Notes: generated by a model from the letters alone, not told the origin. Shown: positions 1-7,764, counted from the first letter of the stretch. The stretch is 24,899 bases of DNA from DASYVD01 sp050693035 (GCA_050693035.1 JBOGWB010000083.1:1-24899), one strand, 5' to 3'. Numbers and translations are program-made.

Positions 1-813
1 GAAATGGGGGCCACCGTGGTCTGCTCCACACCCACGTACGCGCTGCGTATGGCCCAGGAAGCCAAGACGCTGGGGATCGACCTCGCCGGCAGCGCGGTGA
101 AGCGGCTGATCCTCTCCGGGGAGCCGGCCGGCTCCATCCCCGCCACCAAGAAGCTCATCGAGGAGCAGTGGGGGGCGAAGGCCGGGGACACCGCGGGGAT
201 GACCGAGCTCGGCACGATCATGATCTTCGAGTGCGACCACCAGCCCGGCGGCACGCACATCATCGAGGACCACTACATCGAGGAGGTCGTCGACCCCGAG
301 ACCGACGAGCCCCTCCCCTACGGTGAGATGGGGGAACGCGTGGTGACCTCCTTCGGCCGGGGATTCATCCCCGTGCTCCGTTACCGGACCCGCGACTTCG
401 TGGTGAAGGTCCCCCACGACCGGTGCGACTGCGGCCGGACGTTCGACATCTACGACGGCGGGATCCGGGGGCGGGTCGACGACATGAAGCTCGTCCGCGG
501 AACGAACGTGTACCCGCGCGCCGTCGAGGCGATCGTGCGTGAGCACGAGGAGATCGACGAGTTCCAGATCCACCTGTACACGGCGGAGGGGATCCGGGAC
601 GAGATCGAGGTGCTCGTGGAGATCCCGGACGCCAAGTCGGATCGCGAGCGGATCGTCGGTGATCTCCAACGTTCCCTGGCCGGCGCGCACGAGGGGCTGC
701 GGTTCGGCGTGAAGGAGGTCGAGGAGGGAACCCTTCCCCGGTTCGAGCTGAAGGCGAAGCGCGTCAACGACGAGCGGATCGTGATCGGGACAGAAGGCGA
801 GCGGAGGCAGTAG
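1..813 (+). CDS. PaaK-family acyl-CoA ligase (AMP-forming), C-terminal part
   Basis: The reading frame is open from the left edge, so the N-terminal half of the protein is missing. What remains is the C-terminal portion of an adenylate-forming ligase of the phenylacetate-CoA ligase (PaaK) type. Visible motifs are SGEPAGS, the TAGMTELG segment (A5-like), YRTRD (A7-like), and GRVDDMKLVRGTNVYP, the hinge typical of PaaK proteins. The C-terminal lobe ends with a Lys-containing ELKAKRVND segment where the A10 lysine is expected. The family activates aromatic acids to acyl-CoA with ATP. Because an anthraniloyl-CoA-type monooxygenase and tryptophan dioxygenase lie nearby, 2-aminobenzoate (anthranilate) is an attractive substrate, but phenylacetate, benzoate or salicylate cannot be excluded. 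It is followed closely by two genes on the same strand. Family confidence is high; the substrate is inference. Confidence 0.88.
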   Translation, partial: EMGATVVCSTPTYALRMAQEAKTLGIDLAGSAVKRLILSGEPAGSIPATKKLIEEQWGAKAGDTAGMTELGTIMIFECDHQPGGTHIIEDHYIEEVVDPETDEPLPYGEMGERVVTSFGRGFIPVLRYRTRDFVVKVPHDRCDCGRTFDIYDGGIRGRVDDMKLVRGTNVYPRAVEAIVREHEEIDEFQIHLYTAEGIRDEIEVLVEIPDAKSDRERIVGDLQRSLAGAHEGLRFGVKEVEEGTLPRFELKAKRVNDERIVIGTEGERRQ

Positions 814-832
814 GGGTCGAGAAGGAGCGGGG

Positions 833-1033
833 ATGAGCGCGACGACCGAACTGAACGAGGCGGAGCGGGCCGTGGTGGAGTCGTACCAAGTCTTGGACCG
901 CGTGCTGCGCGAGCAGGGAGATCAATTGGCTCCCTTCGAGCATCGAAACGCGGCCAAGGCTCTGGCGGCCCTGTGGCAGGTGATGAACGGACTGGACCAG
1001 GATCCCGGTCAGCTCTACGAGGTCGGCGCGTAG
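833..1033 (+). CDS. Small hypothetical protein (66 aa)
   Basis: This short gene lies between the CoA ligase and the FAD oxidoreductase, 19 bp after the ligase stop and 23 bp before the next start. A purine-rich GAAGGAGCGGGG stretch just upstream of the ATG is a credible ribosome binding site. The protein is acidic and appears largely helical, with the pattern EAERAVVESYQVLDRVLREQ followed by a second helix around AAKALAALWQVMNGL. It has no Cys, no signal peptide and no membrane segment. I do not recognise a family. Its position suggests it is co-transcribed with, and may be an accessory subunit or regulator of, the flanking catabolic enzymes; that is inference only. Confidence 0.6.
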   Translation: MSATTELNEAERAVVESYQVLDRVLREQGDQLAPFEHRNAAKALAALWQVMNGLDQDPGQLYEVGA

Positions 1034-1056
1034 CTCCGGCCCGGAGAAGCTGACGC

Positions 1057-2490
1057 ATGGTCGAGCTGATCCCCCGCAGCCCTCTGACGAGCTACTGGCT
1101 TCGAGAGGCCGTTGCCGAAGAGCCGATCGAACCTCGCTCTCCCCTTTCCGACGATGCATCGGGCGACGTGGTGATCATCGGGGGCGGCTATACGGGCATG
1201 TGGACCGCCTGGTTCCTCACCGAGCGATCTCCCGGGATCGATGTCGTCCTGGTGGAGGCGGACCGGTGCGGTTTCGGTCCCAGCGGTCGCAACGGCGGGT
1301 TCGTCACCGGCTGGTGGGACGAGGTGGACGACCTCGCCGCTCGCTACGGGGAGGACCGCGCGATACACGCGTGTCGGGCGCTGTCCGAGAGCGTCGGAGC
1401 GATCGGGGAGTGGTGCGGCGAGCACGGCGTGGACGCGTGGTACAGAAGGGCCGGATGGATCGGGGTCGCCTCTGCGCCCGCCCAGGAGGGGGCGTGGATG
1501 GATGCCGTCGGTGCATGTGATCGGCTCGGCCTCGCCGACGAGCTCCACGATCTGTCGCCGGATGACGTGAAGCGGGCATGCCGATCGCCCGTGTTCGGGG
1601 GCGGGGTCCTCATGCGCAACGGAGCCACCGTTCAACCCGCCCGGCTGGCCCTGGGGCTTCGCCGAGCGCTGCTCGAGCGGGGGGTCCGGATCTTCGAGGG
1701 AAGCGCGGTCCTGCGCGCCACTCACGAGCGAAGCGGGCCCGGCTCCGTCGTCGTGGCCGAGACGTCCCAAGGCCGGGTGCGGGCGGGCAGGGCGGTGCTC
1801 TCGATGGGACCGTGGGGCGCGTCCTGGCCTGGCCTCCGACGGTCGGTGATCGTCCGAGGCAGCTACATCCTCATCACCGCGCCCGCTCCCGAGCGCCTCG
1901 AGGAGATCGGATGGACGAGCGGTGTGGGGATCTCGGACTACCGCACGGCGCTCCACTACTTCCGTACCACACCCGACGGACGGGTCGCCTTCGGGGGCCC
2001 CGGGCGTGCCGAGTGGCGGACGCGGGCGAGCCCGGACCACGACTTCGACGAGGCATCCGTGGAGGAGTTGCATCGTGACTTCGTGAGGTTCTTCCCGTCA
2101 TTCCGCGATATCCCCATCGAGGAGGCGTGGGGGGGCCCCGTCGACGTCTCGTCCCTCCACCATCCGACCTTCGGCACGTTGGATCCGGGAACGATCCACT
2201 ACGCGCTGGGATACACGGGGAACGGCGTCGGCCCGAGCCACCTGGCCGGCCGGGTGCTGTCCGCATTGGCGACGGATGCGAACGATCCGATCACCGAGCT
2301 CCCCATGGTGAACCGGCGCCCGCTCAGGTTCCCGCCCACCGCGCTCACGTCGGTGGGAGCCTTCGTGGTCCAGAAGGCCATCGCGCGCAAGGAGCGAGCC
2401 GAGGACGACGGGGGGCGAGCCGGGCCCTTCATTCGGTTCGTGGCGTCGTTGCCCCGGCGCATGGGTTACGCGCTGGGACCGAAGCCGTAG
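1057..2490 (+). CDS. FAD-dependent oxidoreductase, DAO family
   Basis: This 477-residue protein belongs to the D-amino-acid oxidase (DAO) superfamily. The dinucleotide-binding motif GGGYTG lies at residues 42-47, preceded by VVII and followed by an acidic residue at the second strand (VEAD). The GPSGRNGGF segment after it is typical of glycine oxidase/PuuB-like members. The C-terminal FAD-contacting part reads YALGYTGNGVGPSHLAGR. Such enzymes oxidise primary or secondary amines and amino acids, passing electrons to oxygen or a carrier. The start has a GGAGAAG Shine-Dalgarno 7 nt upstream. It is the last gene of the ligase/small-protein/DAO run and converges on the monooxygenase gene 31 bp away. 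It may deaminate an intermediate of the aromatic amino-acid pathway, but the substrate cannot be read from the sequence. Confidence 0.85.
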   Translation: MVELIPRSPLTSYWLREAVAEEPIEPRSPLSDDASGDVVIIGGGYTGMWTAWFLTERSPGIDVVLVEADRCGFGPSGRNGGFVTGWWDEVDDLAARYGEDRAIHACRALSESVGAIGEWCGEHGVDAWYRRAGWIGVASAPAQEGAWMDAVGACDRLGLADELHDLSPDDVKRACRSPVFGGGVLMRNGATVQPARLALGLRRALLERGVRIFEGSAVLRATHERSGPGSVVVAETSQGRVRAGRAVLSMGPWGASWPGLRRSVIVRGSYILITAPAPERLEEIGWTSGVGISDYRTALHYFRTTPDGRVAFGGPGRAEWRTRASPDHDFDEASVEELHRDFVRFFPSFRDIPIEEAWGGPVDVSSLHHPTFGTLDPGTIHYALGYTGNGVGPSHLAGRVLSALATDANDPITELPMVNRRPLRFPPTALTSVGAFVVQKAIARKERAEDDGGRAGPFIRFVASLPRRMGYALGPKP

Positions 2491-2521
2491 CGCGCGGGCC
2501 GGGGGTGTCTCCGGCGGTCCG

Positions 2522-4654
2522 CTATACGGGGGGGATCATCAGAATCAGGTCTGCCCGGGCGCCGGCGAGGACCGTGTTCGCCTGACCCGTAGCGGTGATA
2601 CCCCCGCCGACGAGGGTGCGGACGGGAGTCTCGTTGCGGACCCGGTCGGCCAGAGCGACGAGGAACAACCGTCCGTACCGGGGGCGATGATCCGGCGTGG
2701 TGTGACCCGCCAGGATCTCCACCAGATCGCATCCGGCCTCGGCGAGCGCCCGGGCTACCATCACGGCGTCCTCTACGTCGGTTCCGCCGGTCGCCCAGTC
2801 GGTGGCGTTGATCGCCGCCGCGAGTGGCCGGTCCTGCGGCCAGGTCTTCCGAAGGGCCCGGAAGAGATCGACGGGGAAGCGCATCCGGCCCACCGCCGAA
2901 CCTCCGAACTCGTCCGTGCGGACGTTGGTGAGCGGGGAGAGGAACGAGCCGAGCAAGTAGCCGTGGGCCATGCTCAGCTCGAGGAGATCGAAGCCGGCCC
3001 TGGCGGCCCGCCCGGCGGCGGAGACGAATGCATCGAGGATCCCATCCATCTCGTCGCGATCGAGCTCCCGGGGGACCGGCCCGTCCTGCCGGTAGGGGAT
3101 CGCTGACGCCGAGACGAGGTCCCAGCCTCCGTGGCGCAGCGGCCGGTCCAGGCCTTCCCGACGGTGCCTGGTCGATCCGCGGCGGCCGGCGTGCCCGAGG
3201 CGAAGTCCGATGCGGGATCCAGAGCGGTGGACCTGCTCGACGATGGCTGCCCATCGCCCCTCGTGCTCATCCTGATAGAGGCCGGCGTCGCCCGGGGTGA
3301 TGCGGGCGTCGGGAGAAACGGCCAGGACCTCCGTGAGCACGAGGGCGGCGCCGCTCTTCCCGGTCCGCGCCAGGTCCTTCTCGTGCTCCGGGCCCAGCTG
3401 CCCCTCCTCGGCGGCATAACGCGGCGCCGGGGAGACGACGATCCTGTTCGGCAGGCGCAGCCCTCGGAGCGAGATCGGAGTGAACGTCGGAGGCGACGCC
3501 GCCAGCATCGTACGAGCGCCGGCCGCCCCGGCGAACCACCGGTCCACGCGGTCCGCGTACTCCGGGTCGCGGATCCTGAGCACGTCGTAATCGATGCGAC
3601 CGCTGCGGGTCAGGAGGTGGAAAGCGAACTGCTGCGGCGACAGGTGCAGGTACCGAGCGGTGTTCTCGAAGTAGGTGCGGCTCTCCGCGGCGGCCTCCTG
3701 GAACCGCTCGACCACCGGCTTTCGCTCCAGCTCGTAGTCGGCGAGAGCCGCCTCGACGTCGTCCCCGTGATGCTCGAAGGCTCGGGCGAGCGAGATGGAG
3801 TCCTCCATGGCGAGCTTCGTCCCGGAGCCGATCGAGAAGTGGGCGGTGTGGGCGGCGTCGCCGACGAGCACGACGTTCGCGTGGCGCCAGAGCCTGCATC
3901 GCAGCGTGGTGAACGTCAGCCAGCGGGAGTTGTTGGACAGCAGGGCGTTTCCCCGGAGGTCGTCGGCGAACAACCGCTCGCAGAACGCGATGCTCTCTTC
4001 CTCGCCGGCCTCATCGAGCCCCGCGCGGCGCCACGTCTCCTCGCTGGCCTCCACGATCCAGGTGCTGGTCGTCCCGTCGAACGGGTAGGCGTGGACCTGG
4101 AACAGCCCGTGCTCGCTCTCCCGGAAGATGAACGTGAACGAGTCCAGCGGCCGGTTGGTGCCGTACCAGATGTAGCGCGCGCCTCCCTCCTCGAACGACG
4201 GCCGGAACTCCTTCTCGTGGAAGCGCCGAACCACGCTGGCAACGCCGTCCGCGCCGATCAGGAGGTCGTGCGGCGGCAGTGAGTCGAAGTCATCGAGCCG
4301 TTCCCCGAACCGCACGTCCACGCCGAGCTCCTCGCACCGGCGCCGGAGGATGCCCAGGAGCTCCTTGCGGGCGATGCCGGCGAAGACGTGGCCTCCCGAC
4401 CGGACGAGCTCACTCCCGAACACGATGTCGATGGCGTCCCATTGGACGAACCGGTCCGTGATCCGCCGGTACGTCGGGAAGTCGGCCTCGCGGAACTCGG
4501 TGAGGGTCTGGTCGGAGAACACCACTCCCCAGCCGTAGGTCGCGTCCGCCGCGTTCCGCTCCACCACCGTGACCTCGTTGCGGGGGTCCAGCTTCTTGAG
4601 AAGGAGGCTGGCGTACAGTCCGGCCGGGCCCCCGCCGATCGAGACGATCCTCAC
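2522..4654 (-). CDS. Bifunctional FAD monooxygenase / OYE-type reductase (anthraniloyl-CoA or salicylyl-CoA 5-hydroxylase type)
   Basis: This 710-residue two-domain flavoprotein has an N-terminal aromatic hydroxylase domain (about 1-385): GGGPAG at 7-12, the DG motif IGADGVAS at 133-140, and the GD motif VGDAAHTAHFSIGSGTK at 264-280. The segment ATYGWGVVFSDQTL (38-51) is characteristic of the 2-aminobenzoyl-CoA monooxygenase/reductase and salicylyl-CoA 5-hydroxylase group. The C-terminal old-yellow-enzyme-like barrel (about 390-710) has HAGRRGS and AHGYLLGSFLSPLTNVRTDEFGGS. Family members hydroxylate and, in the anthraniloyl-CoA enzyme, further reduce the aromatic CoA thioester. The GTG start at 4654 lies 4 nt after the LLM oxidoreductase stop with no clear Shine-Dalgarno, suggesting translational coupling. 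The C-terminus stops abruptly after ADLILMIPPV, some tens of residues shorter than I expect for the family. Neighbouring tryptophan dioxygenase favours anthraniloyl-CoA over salicylyl-CoA. Confidence 0.88.
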   Translation of the reverse strand: MRIVSIGGGPAGLYASLLLKKLDPRNEVTVVERNAADATYGWGVVFSDQTLTEFREADFPTYRRITDRFVQWDAIDIVFGSELVRSGGHVFAGIARKELLGILRRRCEELGVDVRFGERLDDFDSLPPHDLLIGADGVASVVRRFHEKEFRPSFEEGGARYIWYGTNRPLDSFTFIFRESEHGLFQVHAYPFDGTTSTWIVEASEETWRRAGLDEAGEEESIAFCERLFADDLRGNALLSNNSRWLTFTTLRCRLWRHANVVLVGDAAHTAHFSIGSGTKLAMEDSISLARAFEHHGDDVEAALADYELERKPVVERFQEAAAESRTYFENTARYLHLSPQQFAFHLLTRSGRIDYDVLRIRDPEYADRVDRWFAGAAGARTMLAASPPTFTPISLRGLRLPNRIVVSPAPRYAAEEGQLGPEHEKDLARTGKSGAALVLTEVLAVSPDARITPGDAGLYQDEHEGRWAAIVEQVHRSGSRIGLRLGHAGRRGSTRHRREGLDRPLRHGGWDLVSASAIPYRQDGPVPRELDRDEMDGILDAFVSAAGRAARAGFDLLELSMAHGYLLGSFLSPLTNVRTDEFGGSAVGRMRFPVDLFRALRKTWPQDRPLAAAINATDWATGGTDVEDAVMVARALAEAGCDLVEILAGHTTPDHRPRYGRLFLVALADRVRNETPVRTLVGGGITATGQANTVLAGARADLILMIPPV

Positions 4655-4658
4655 GAGG

Positions 4659-5510
4659 TCACGCTCGCCCCGCCACGACCTCGGTGAGCCGCTCCAGCTG
4701 GTCCAGGTCCGCGACCGCTGGAAGGAGCACCAGCTCGTCGCATCCGGCCTCCGAATATCCTCGGATCTGCTGGAGCACGCCCTGCGGGGTGGTGAGGAGG
4801 CCGTCGGCGATCTTCTCCGCGTAGGGCCCGGTGAACGCGTAGTAGTCGAGCATATAATCGCGCCCCCGTCGCGCCGCCTCCTCGTCTCCGAGCGCGAAGT
4901 AGCTCTGGCCCCACAGCGCCGGCTTGCCGGGGCGCGCGGCATCGGTCCACGCCATGCGGGCGCGTTCGGCGGCCCGGGCGAACGCCCGCGGCGGCCCGCC
5001 CCCGTGCACGTAGCCGTCGGCGTACCTGGCCGCCCGGGCGAAGCCGAGGTCGCTCCCGCCACCCACCAGGAGATCCGGGCCGCGAGAGCGGGCGGCCCGG
5101 GGCCCCGGTCCCTTCTCCCACAGATCCCGCAGTGTGCCGAGCTGCTCCTCGAGCCTCCGTCCTCGATCACGGTGGTCGATGCCGGCTGCCTGGTAGTCGG
5201 AGGTCCGCGCGCCCACCGCGACGCCCAGGACGAAGCGGCCCCCGGACACCGCGTCGACGAACGCGGCCTGCTTGGCCAGGAGTGCCGTGCTTCGGAGCGG
5301 GGCGATCACCACCATCGTGACGAGGGTGGCGCGCTCGGTGACGGTCGCCGCCGCGGCAAGCAGCGACATCGGTTCGTGGCAGTCGTAGCCCACGCGGTCG
5401 ACCACCCCGAGGCTCGTGAACGGGCCGGCATCGGCCCGGCGGGCCCACTTCAGGAGCAGGGAGGCTTCGGTCCCGGGCACGGAGTTCGGGAGGCCCACGC
5501 CAACCCGCAT
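4659..5510 (-). CDS. LLM-class flavin-dependent oxidoreductase
   Basis: This 283-residue protein has the luciferase-like monooxygenase pattern. It begins MRVGVGLPNSVPG, carries a conserved GGRFVLGVAVG strand-loop, has an LVGGGSD strand in the middle and ends with a barrel helix (CDELVLLPAVADLDQLERL). Members use FMN or F420 to reduce or oxidise diverse substrates. It is the first gene of a two-gene minus-strand operon with the anthraniloyl-CoA-type monooxygenase, whose start is 4 nt downstream. A role in the same aromatic CoA-ester pathway, for example reduction of a dearomatised intermediate or flavin supply, is reasonable inference. No Shine-Dalgarno precedes the ATG; a TAACGT hexamer ends 6 nt before it, predicting a leaderless transcript. 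Confidence 0.85.
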   Translation of the reverse strand: MRVGVGLPNSVPGTEASLLLKWARRADAGPFTSLGVVDRVGYDCHEPMSLLAAAATVTERATLVTMVVIAPLRSTALLAKQAAFVDAVSGGRFVLGVAVGARTSDYQAAGIDHRDRGRRLEEQLGTLRDLWEKGPGPRAARSRGPDLLVGGGSDLGFARAARYADGYVHGGGPPRAFARAAERARMAWTDAARPGKPALWGQSYFALGDEEAARRGRDYMLDYYAFTGPYAEKIADGLLTTPQGVLQQIRGYSEAGCDELVLLPAVADLDQLERLTEVVAGRA

Positions 5511-5516
5511 GCGCGT

Positions 5517-5522
5517 ACGTTA
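5517..5522 (-). promoter_or_regulatory. Predicted -10 box for leaderless LLM oxidoreductase mRNA
   Basis: On the minus strand TAACGT fits TANNNT and ends 6 nt before the ATG at 5510. No ribosome binding site is present. The spacing places the predicted transcript start at or next to the A of the start codon. Confidence 0.5.
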
Positions 5523-5539
5523 CCAGGGGGACGGGCCGC

Positions 5540-5545
5540 TAAGAT
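5540..5545 (+). promoter_or_regulatory. Predicted -10 box for leaderless thioesterase mRNA
   Basis: TAAGAT lies 8 nt before the ATG at 5554, with no Shine-Dalgarno between them. It faces away from the TAACGT box of the divergent gene; only 17 bp separate the two hexamers. Confidence 0.5.
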
Positions 5546-5553
5546 GGCGGCCG

Positions 5554-5967
5554 ATGTCAGGGCACGGACCGGCCTCGGTGACGATCAGGCGCCGGATCCA
5601 GTGGTTCGACACCGACGCCTCGACGAAGTACCACAACACGGCACCGCTCCGGCTGATGGAAGAGGCGGAGGTGGTGCTCCTCGACCGCCTGGGGATCCTG
5701 CACGAGGTGTACGGGAAGCTTCCCCGGGCCCACGCCACGATCGACTATCGGATGCCGCTTCGGTTCTGGGACGAGTGCGAGATCCGCGTGGAGGTGAGCG
5801 AGGTCGGACGGAGCTCCATCACCTACGCGTTCTCGATCGCGGGCCCCCAGGGAGAGGTGGCGTCCGAAGGGAAGGTCGTGGCCGTCCTGGTGGACGACGA
5901 GGTCAAGCCGCGGCCCTGGCCTGACGAGCACCGAAGGCTTCTCCTGGGATCCGGGCCGCTGCCATAA
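5554..5967 (+). CDS. Hotdog-fold acyl-CoA thioesterase (4HBT/YbgC-like)
   Basis: The 137-residue protein has the length and pattern of a 4-hydroxybenzoyl-CoA thioesterase-like hotdog enzyme. The catalytic-region signature is WFDTDAS at 17-23 followed by a long helix (LRLMEEAEVVLLDRLGI). The central strands IDYRMPLRFWDECEIRVEV and the final sheet follow as expected. The family hydrolyses acyl-CoA thioesters in the cytoplasm. The chosen start is the ATG 8 nt after a TAAGAT -10 box; the longer upstream open frame runs through the divergent gene and is not needed. It lies immediately before tryptophan 2,3-dioxygenase and beside the aromatic CoA-ester enzymes. Release of a CoA intermediate or clearance of dead-end thioesters is a sensible but unproven role. 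Confidence 0.82.
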   Translation: MSGHGPASVTIRRRIQWFDTDASTKYHNTAPLRLMEEAEVVLLDRLGILHEVYGKLPRAHATIDYRMPLRFWDECEIRVEVSEVGRSSITYAFSIAGPQGEVASEGKVVAVLVDDEVKPRPWPDEHRRLLLGSGPLP

Positions 5968-5968
5968 T
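5963..5968 (+). promoter_or_regulatory. Predicted -10 box for tryptophan dioxygenase, overlapping a stop codon
   Basis: CATAAT ends 7 nt before the ATG at 5976. It contains the TAA stop of the upstream thioesterase. No Shine-Dalgarno precedes the dioxygenase start, so an internal leaderless promoter is likely. Confidence 0.45.
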
Positions 5969-5975
5969 CGGTCCG

Positions 5976-6854
5976 ATGGACGAGGAGCGGCGGTCCGGGC
6001 CCGCCGGACCCGAGACGTCTGAGCCATCCGCTGAAGAGCAGGCAGAGCGGGGGAGCGGTGCCCGCACGCGGCGGATGGGCCGCATCTCCGACGAGGAAGG
6101 CCAGCTTTCCTACGCGAGCTACCTTCGTGTTCCGGAGCTGTTGTCCCTCCAGACGCCCATCGCGGACCCCGCCGCTCACGACGAGCTCCTGTTCATCACG
6201 GTGCATCAGGCGTTCGAGCTGTGGTTCAAGGCCATGGCCTTCGAGCTCGAGTCGGCCCGAGATCGGATGATCGAGGGGGAGACCTACGCCCCCCGTCACT
6301 ACCTCGAACGGGTCCATGCGATCGAGCGGATCCTCATCGAGCAGATCGGGGTGCTCGAGACCATGTCTCCACAGGACTTCCTGGAGTTCCGGTCGAGTCT
6401 CGCGCCGGCGAGCGGGTTCCAGTCGGTTGGCTTCCGGGAGATCGAGTTCCTCTCCGGTCTGGGGAACCGCTCGTACCTGAACCTGGCCGAGGAGCCGGAG
6501 GAGCGCGTTCGGCTGGAGCGGCGCCTGGCCGAACCTTCGGTGTGGGACGGGTTCCGCGCGGCCATGGACCACCACGGGCTTCCGATGCCGGAAGGGGACG
6601 AGGAAGCTCGGAGGGCGAGCCTCCTCAAGCTCTTCCGTGACCGCGCCGCCTTCTCCGAGCTGTTCGCGCTCTCCGAGGCGCTTCTCACCTACGACGAGCT
6701 GTTCTCGCAGTGGCGGTTCCACCACATCCTCATGGTGGAGCGGGAGATCGGAAGCAAGACGGGGACGGGCGGCTCCAGCGGCGCCTCGTACCTACGGACG
6801 ACGCTCGACAAGCGATTCTTCCCCGAGCTCTGGGACCTCCGCAGCTACCTGTAG
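5976..6854 (+). CDS. kynA: Tryptophan 2,3-dioxygenase
   Basis: This 292-residue heme enzyme opens the tryptophan ring to N-formylkynurenine, the first step of the kynurenine pathway. Diagnostic motifs are LSYASYLRVPELLSLQ at 44-59, HDELLFITVHQAFELWFK at 68-85 (His77 aligns with the active-site His), LAPASGFQSVGFREIE, and near the C-terminus WRFHHILMVEREIG followed by SKTGTGGSSG. His250 in the RFHH segment is the expected proximal heme ligand. The extreme N-terminus (about 1-38) is a charged, low-complexity extension before the family core; Met34 is an alternative start, but the predicted leaderless promoter supports Met1. It follows the thioesterase by 8 bp and converges on the alpha/beta hydrolase. 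Identification is very secure. Confidence 0.96.
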   Translation: MDEERRSGPAGPETSEPSAEEQAERGSGARTRRMGRISDEEGQLSYASYLRVPELLSLQTPIADPAAHDELLFITVHQAFELWFKAMAFELESARDRMIEGETYAPRHYLERVHAIERILIEQIGVLETMSPQDFLEFRSSLAPASGFQSVGFREIEFLSGLGNRSYLNLAEEPEERVRLERRLAEPSVWDGFRAAMDHHGLPMPEGDEEARRASLLKLFRDRAAFSELFALSEALLTYDELFSQWRFHHILMVEREIGSKTGTGGSSGASYLRTTLDKRFFPELWDLRSYL

Positions 6855-6860
6855 CCGGCC

Positions 6861-7685
6861 TCAGGCGCCCCGGTCGGCCCGCTTCGCGAACTCGGTGACC
6901 GCCGAGACGTACGCTTCCGGATGCGTGCTCTGCGGGGCGTGTCCTCCCCCGGCGTACATCTTGACCTCCGCTTGCTGGACAGACGCGCCCAGGACGTCCA
7001 CGATAGCGTGGAGGTAGGGGGGACTGACTTCCCCTTTGCTCAGCAGGATCGGCCGCGGGAACCGCTTCAGGCGCTCGAGGTCCACCCATCCGGCACCGGG
7101 ATCACGCCGCTCGTCGGCGAACGTCGGCGCGTTCCGCACGAAGGTCTCCCGGAGGAATCGAGGGAGCTGGTCCCAGGAACCGGGCCCGAACCCGACCTCC
7201 TCGACGAACCGACGGGCGGCACCCTCAGGGTCGGCCTCGGTCTGCTCCGCGAGTTGGGCCGAGCGGACGGTCGCGTCATCTGCTGCGGCGCGAAGGGGAT
7301 GGCCGGAAGGAAGCACGTCCAGCAGCGGAGGCTCGTGGCTCACCACGCTGCGGAAGAGGTCCGATCGGAGCGTCCCCAGGTTCAGCGAGATCACCCCGCC
7401 GAACGAGCTGGCCACCGCGTGAGCGGGCCAGGCGTCGAGATGCTCGAGGAGCGCCGCGAGATCACGTCCGTCCTCCTGGACGCTGCCTTGATGGAGCGGT
7501 CGGTCACTCTCACTGTGCCCGCGACGGTCGTAGACGAGAACCCGGAACGATTCTGCGAGGCCCCCCACGACTCGGTCGAAACCGTGGTGGTCGCTCCAGG
7601 ATCCGTGCACCAGAACCATCGGTGGTCCCGCATCGCCGACGAGCTCGTAGAAGAGCGAGACCTCGTTCACGGTGGCATGTGGCAT
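6861..7685 (-). CDS. Alpha/beta-fold hydrolase
   Basis: The 274-residue protein is a soluble alpha/beta hydrolase. The oxyanion-side motif VLVHGSW is at 24-30, the DRRGHSES turn follows strand 4, and the nucleophile elbow reads ASSFGG with Ser94 (first Gly of GxSxG replaced by Ala). The catalytic His is in GGGHAPQSTHPEAY near the C-terminus. I chose the ATG at 7685 because homologous sequence begins there (MPHATVNEVSLFYE); an in-frame ATG at 7745 would add 20 residues unlike the family and cross a TATGCT -10 candidate. It converges on tryptophan dioxygenase with 6 bp between stops and is divergent from a kynureninase-like gene. A kynurenine formamidase role would complete the pathway, but it lacks the HGGxW motif of that hydrolase group, so this is only a hypothesis. 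Confidence 0.83.
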   Translation of the reverse strand: MPHATVNEVSLFYELVGDAGPPMVLVHGSWSDHHGFDRVVGGLAESFRVLVYDRRGHSESDRPLHQGSVQEDGRDLAALLEHLDAWPAHAVASSFGGVISLNLGTLRSDLFRSVVSHEPPLLDVLPSGHPLRAAADDATVRSAQLAEQTEADPEGAARRFVEEVGFGPGSWDQLPRFLRETFVRNAPTFADERRDPGAGWVDLERLKRFPRPILLSKGEVSPPYLHAIVDVLGASVQQAEVKMYAGGGHAPQSTHPEAYVSAVTEFAKRADRGA

Positions 7686-7720
7686 GGCGGGTCCCTTTGC
7701 TGCGATCGGCCGGTCCCCAC

Positions 7721-7726
7721 AGCATA
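7721..7726 (-). promoter_or_regulatory. Candidate -10 box for alpha/beta hydrolase
   Basis: TATGCT on the minus strand would start transcription about 29 nt before the ATG at 7685. An AAAGGGA stretch between the two could serve as a weak ribosome binding site. No convincing -35 is visible. Confidence 0.35.
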
Positions 7727-7764
7727 GGTGAGTCCGCTCGCCCATCCATGCGATGATGTGGAGG

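Noticed and set aside
2466..2530. Extension of the monooxygenase C-terminus by a one-base frameshift in the C7 run
   Set aside because: The alternative frame gives a Pro/Arg-rich sequence with no resemblance to the end of an OYE barrel, so a simple one-base repair does not restore the family sequence.
4569..5924. A 451-codon open frame on the plus strand opposite the LLM oxidoreductase
   Set aside because: It lies opposite a well-recognised gene and crosses the thioesterase gene in another frame; composition is that of a shadow frame.
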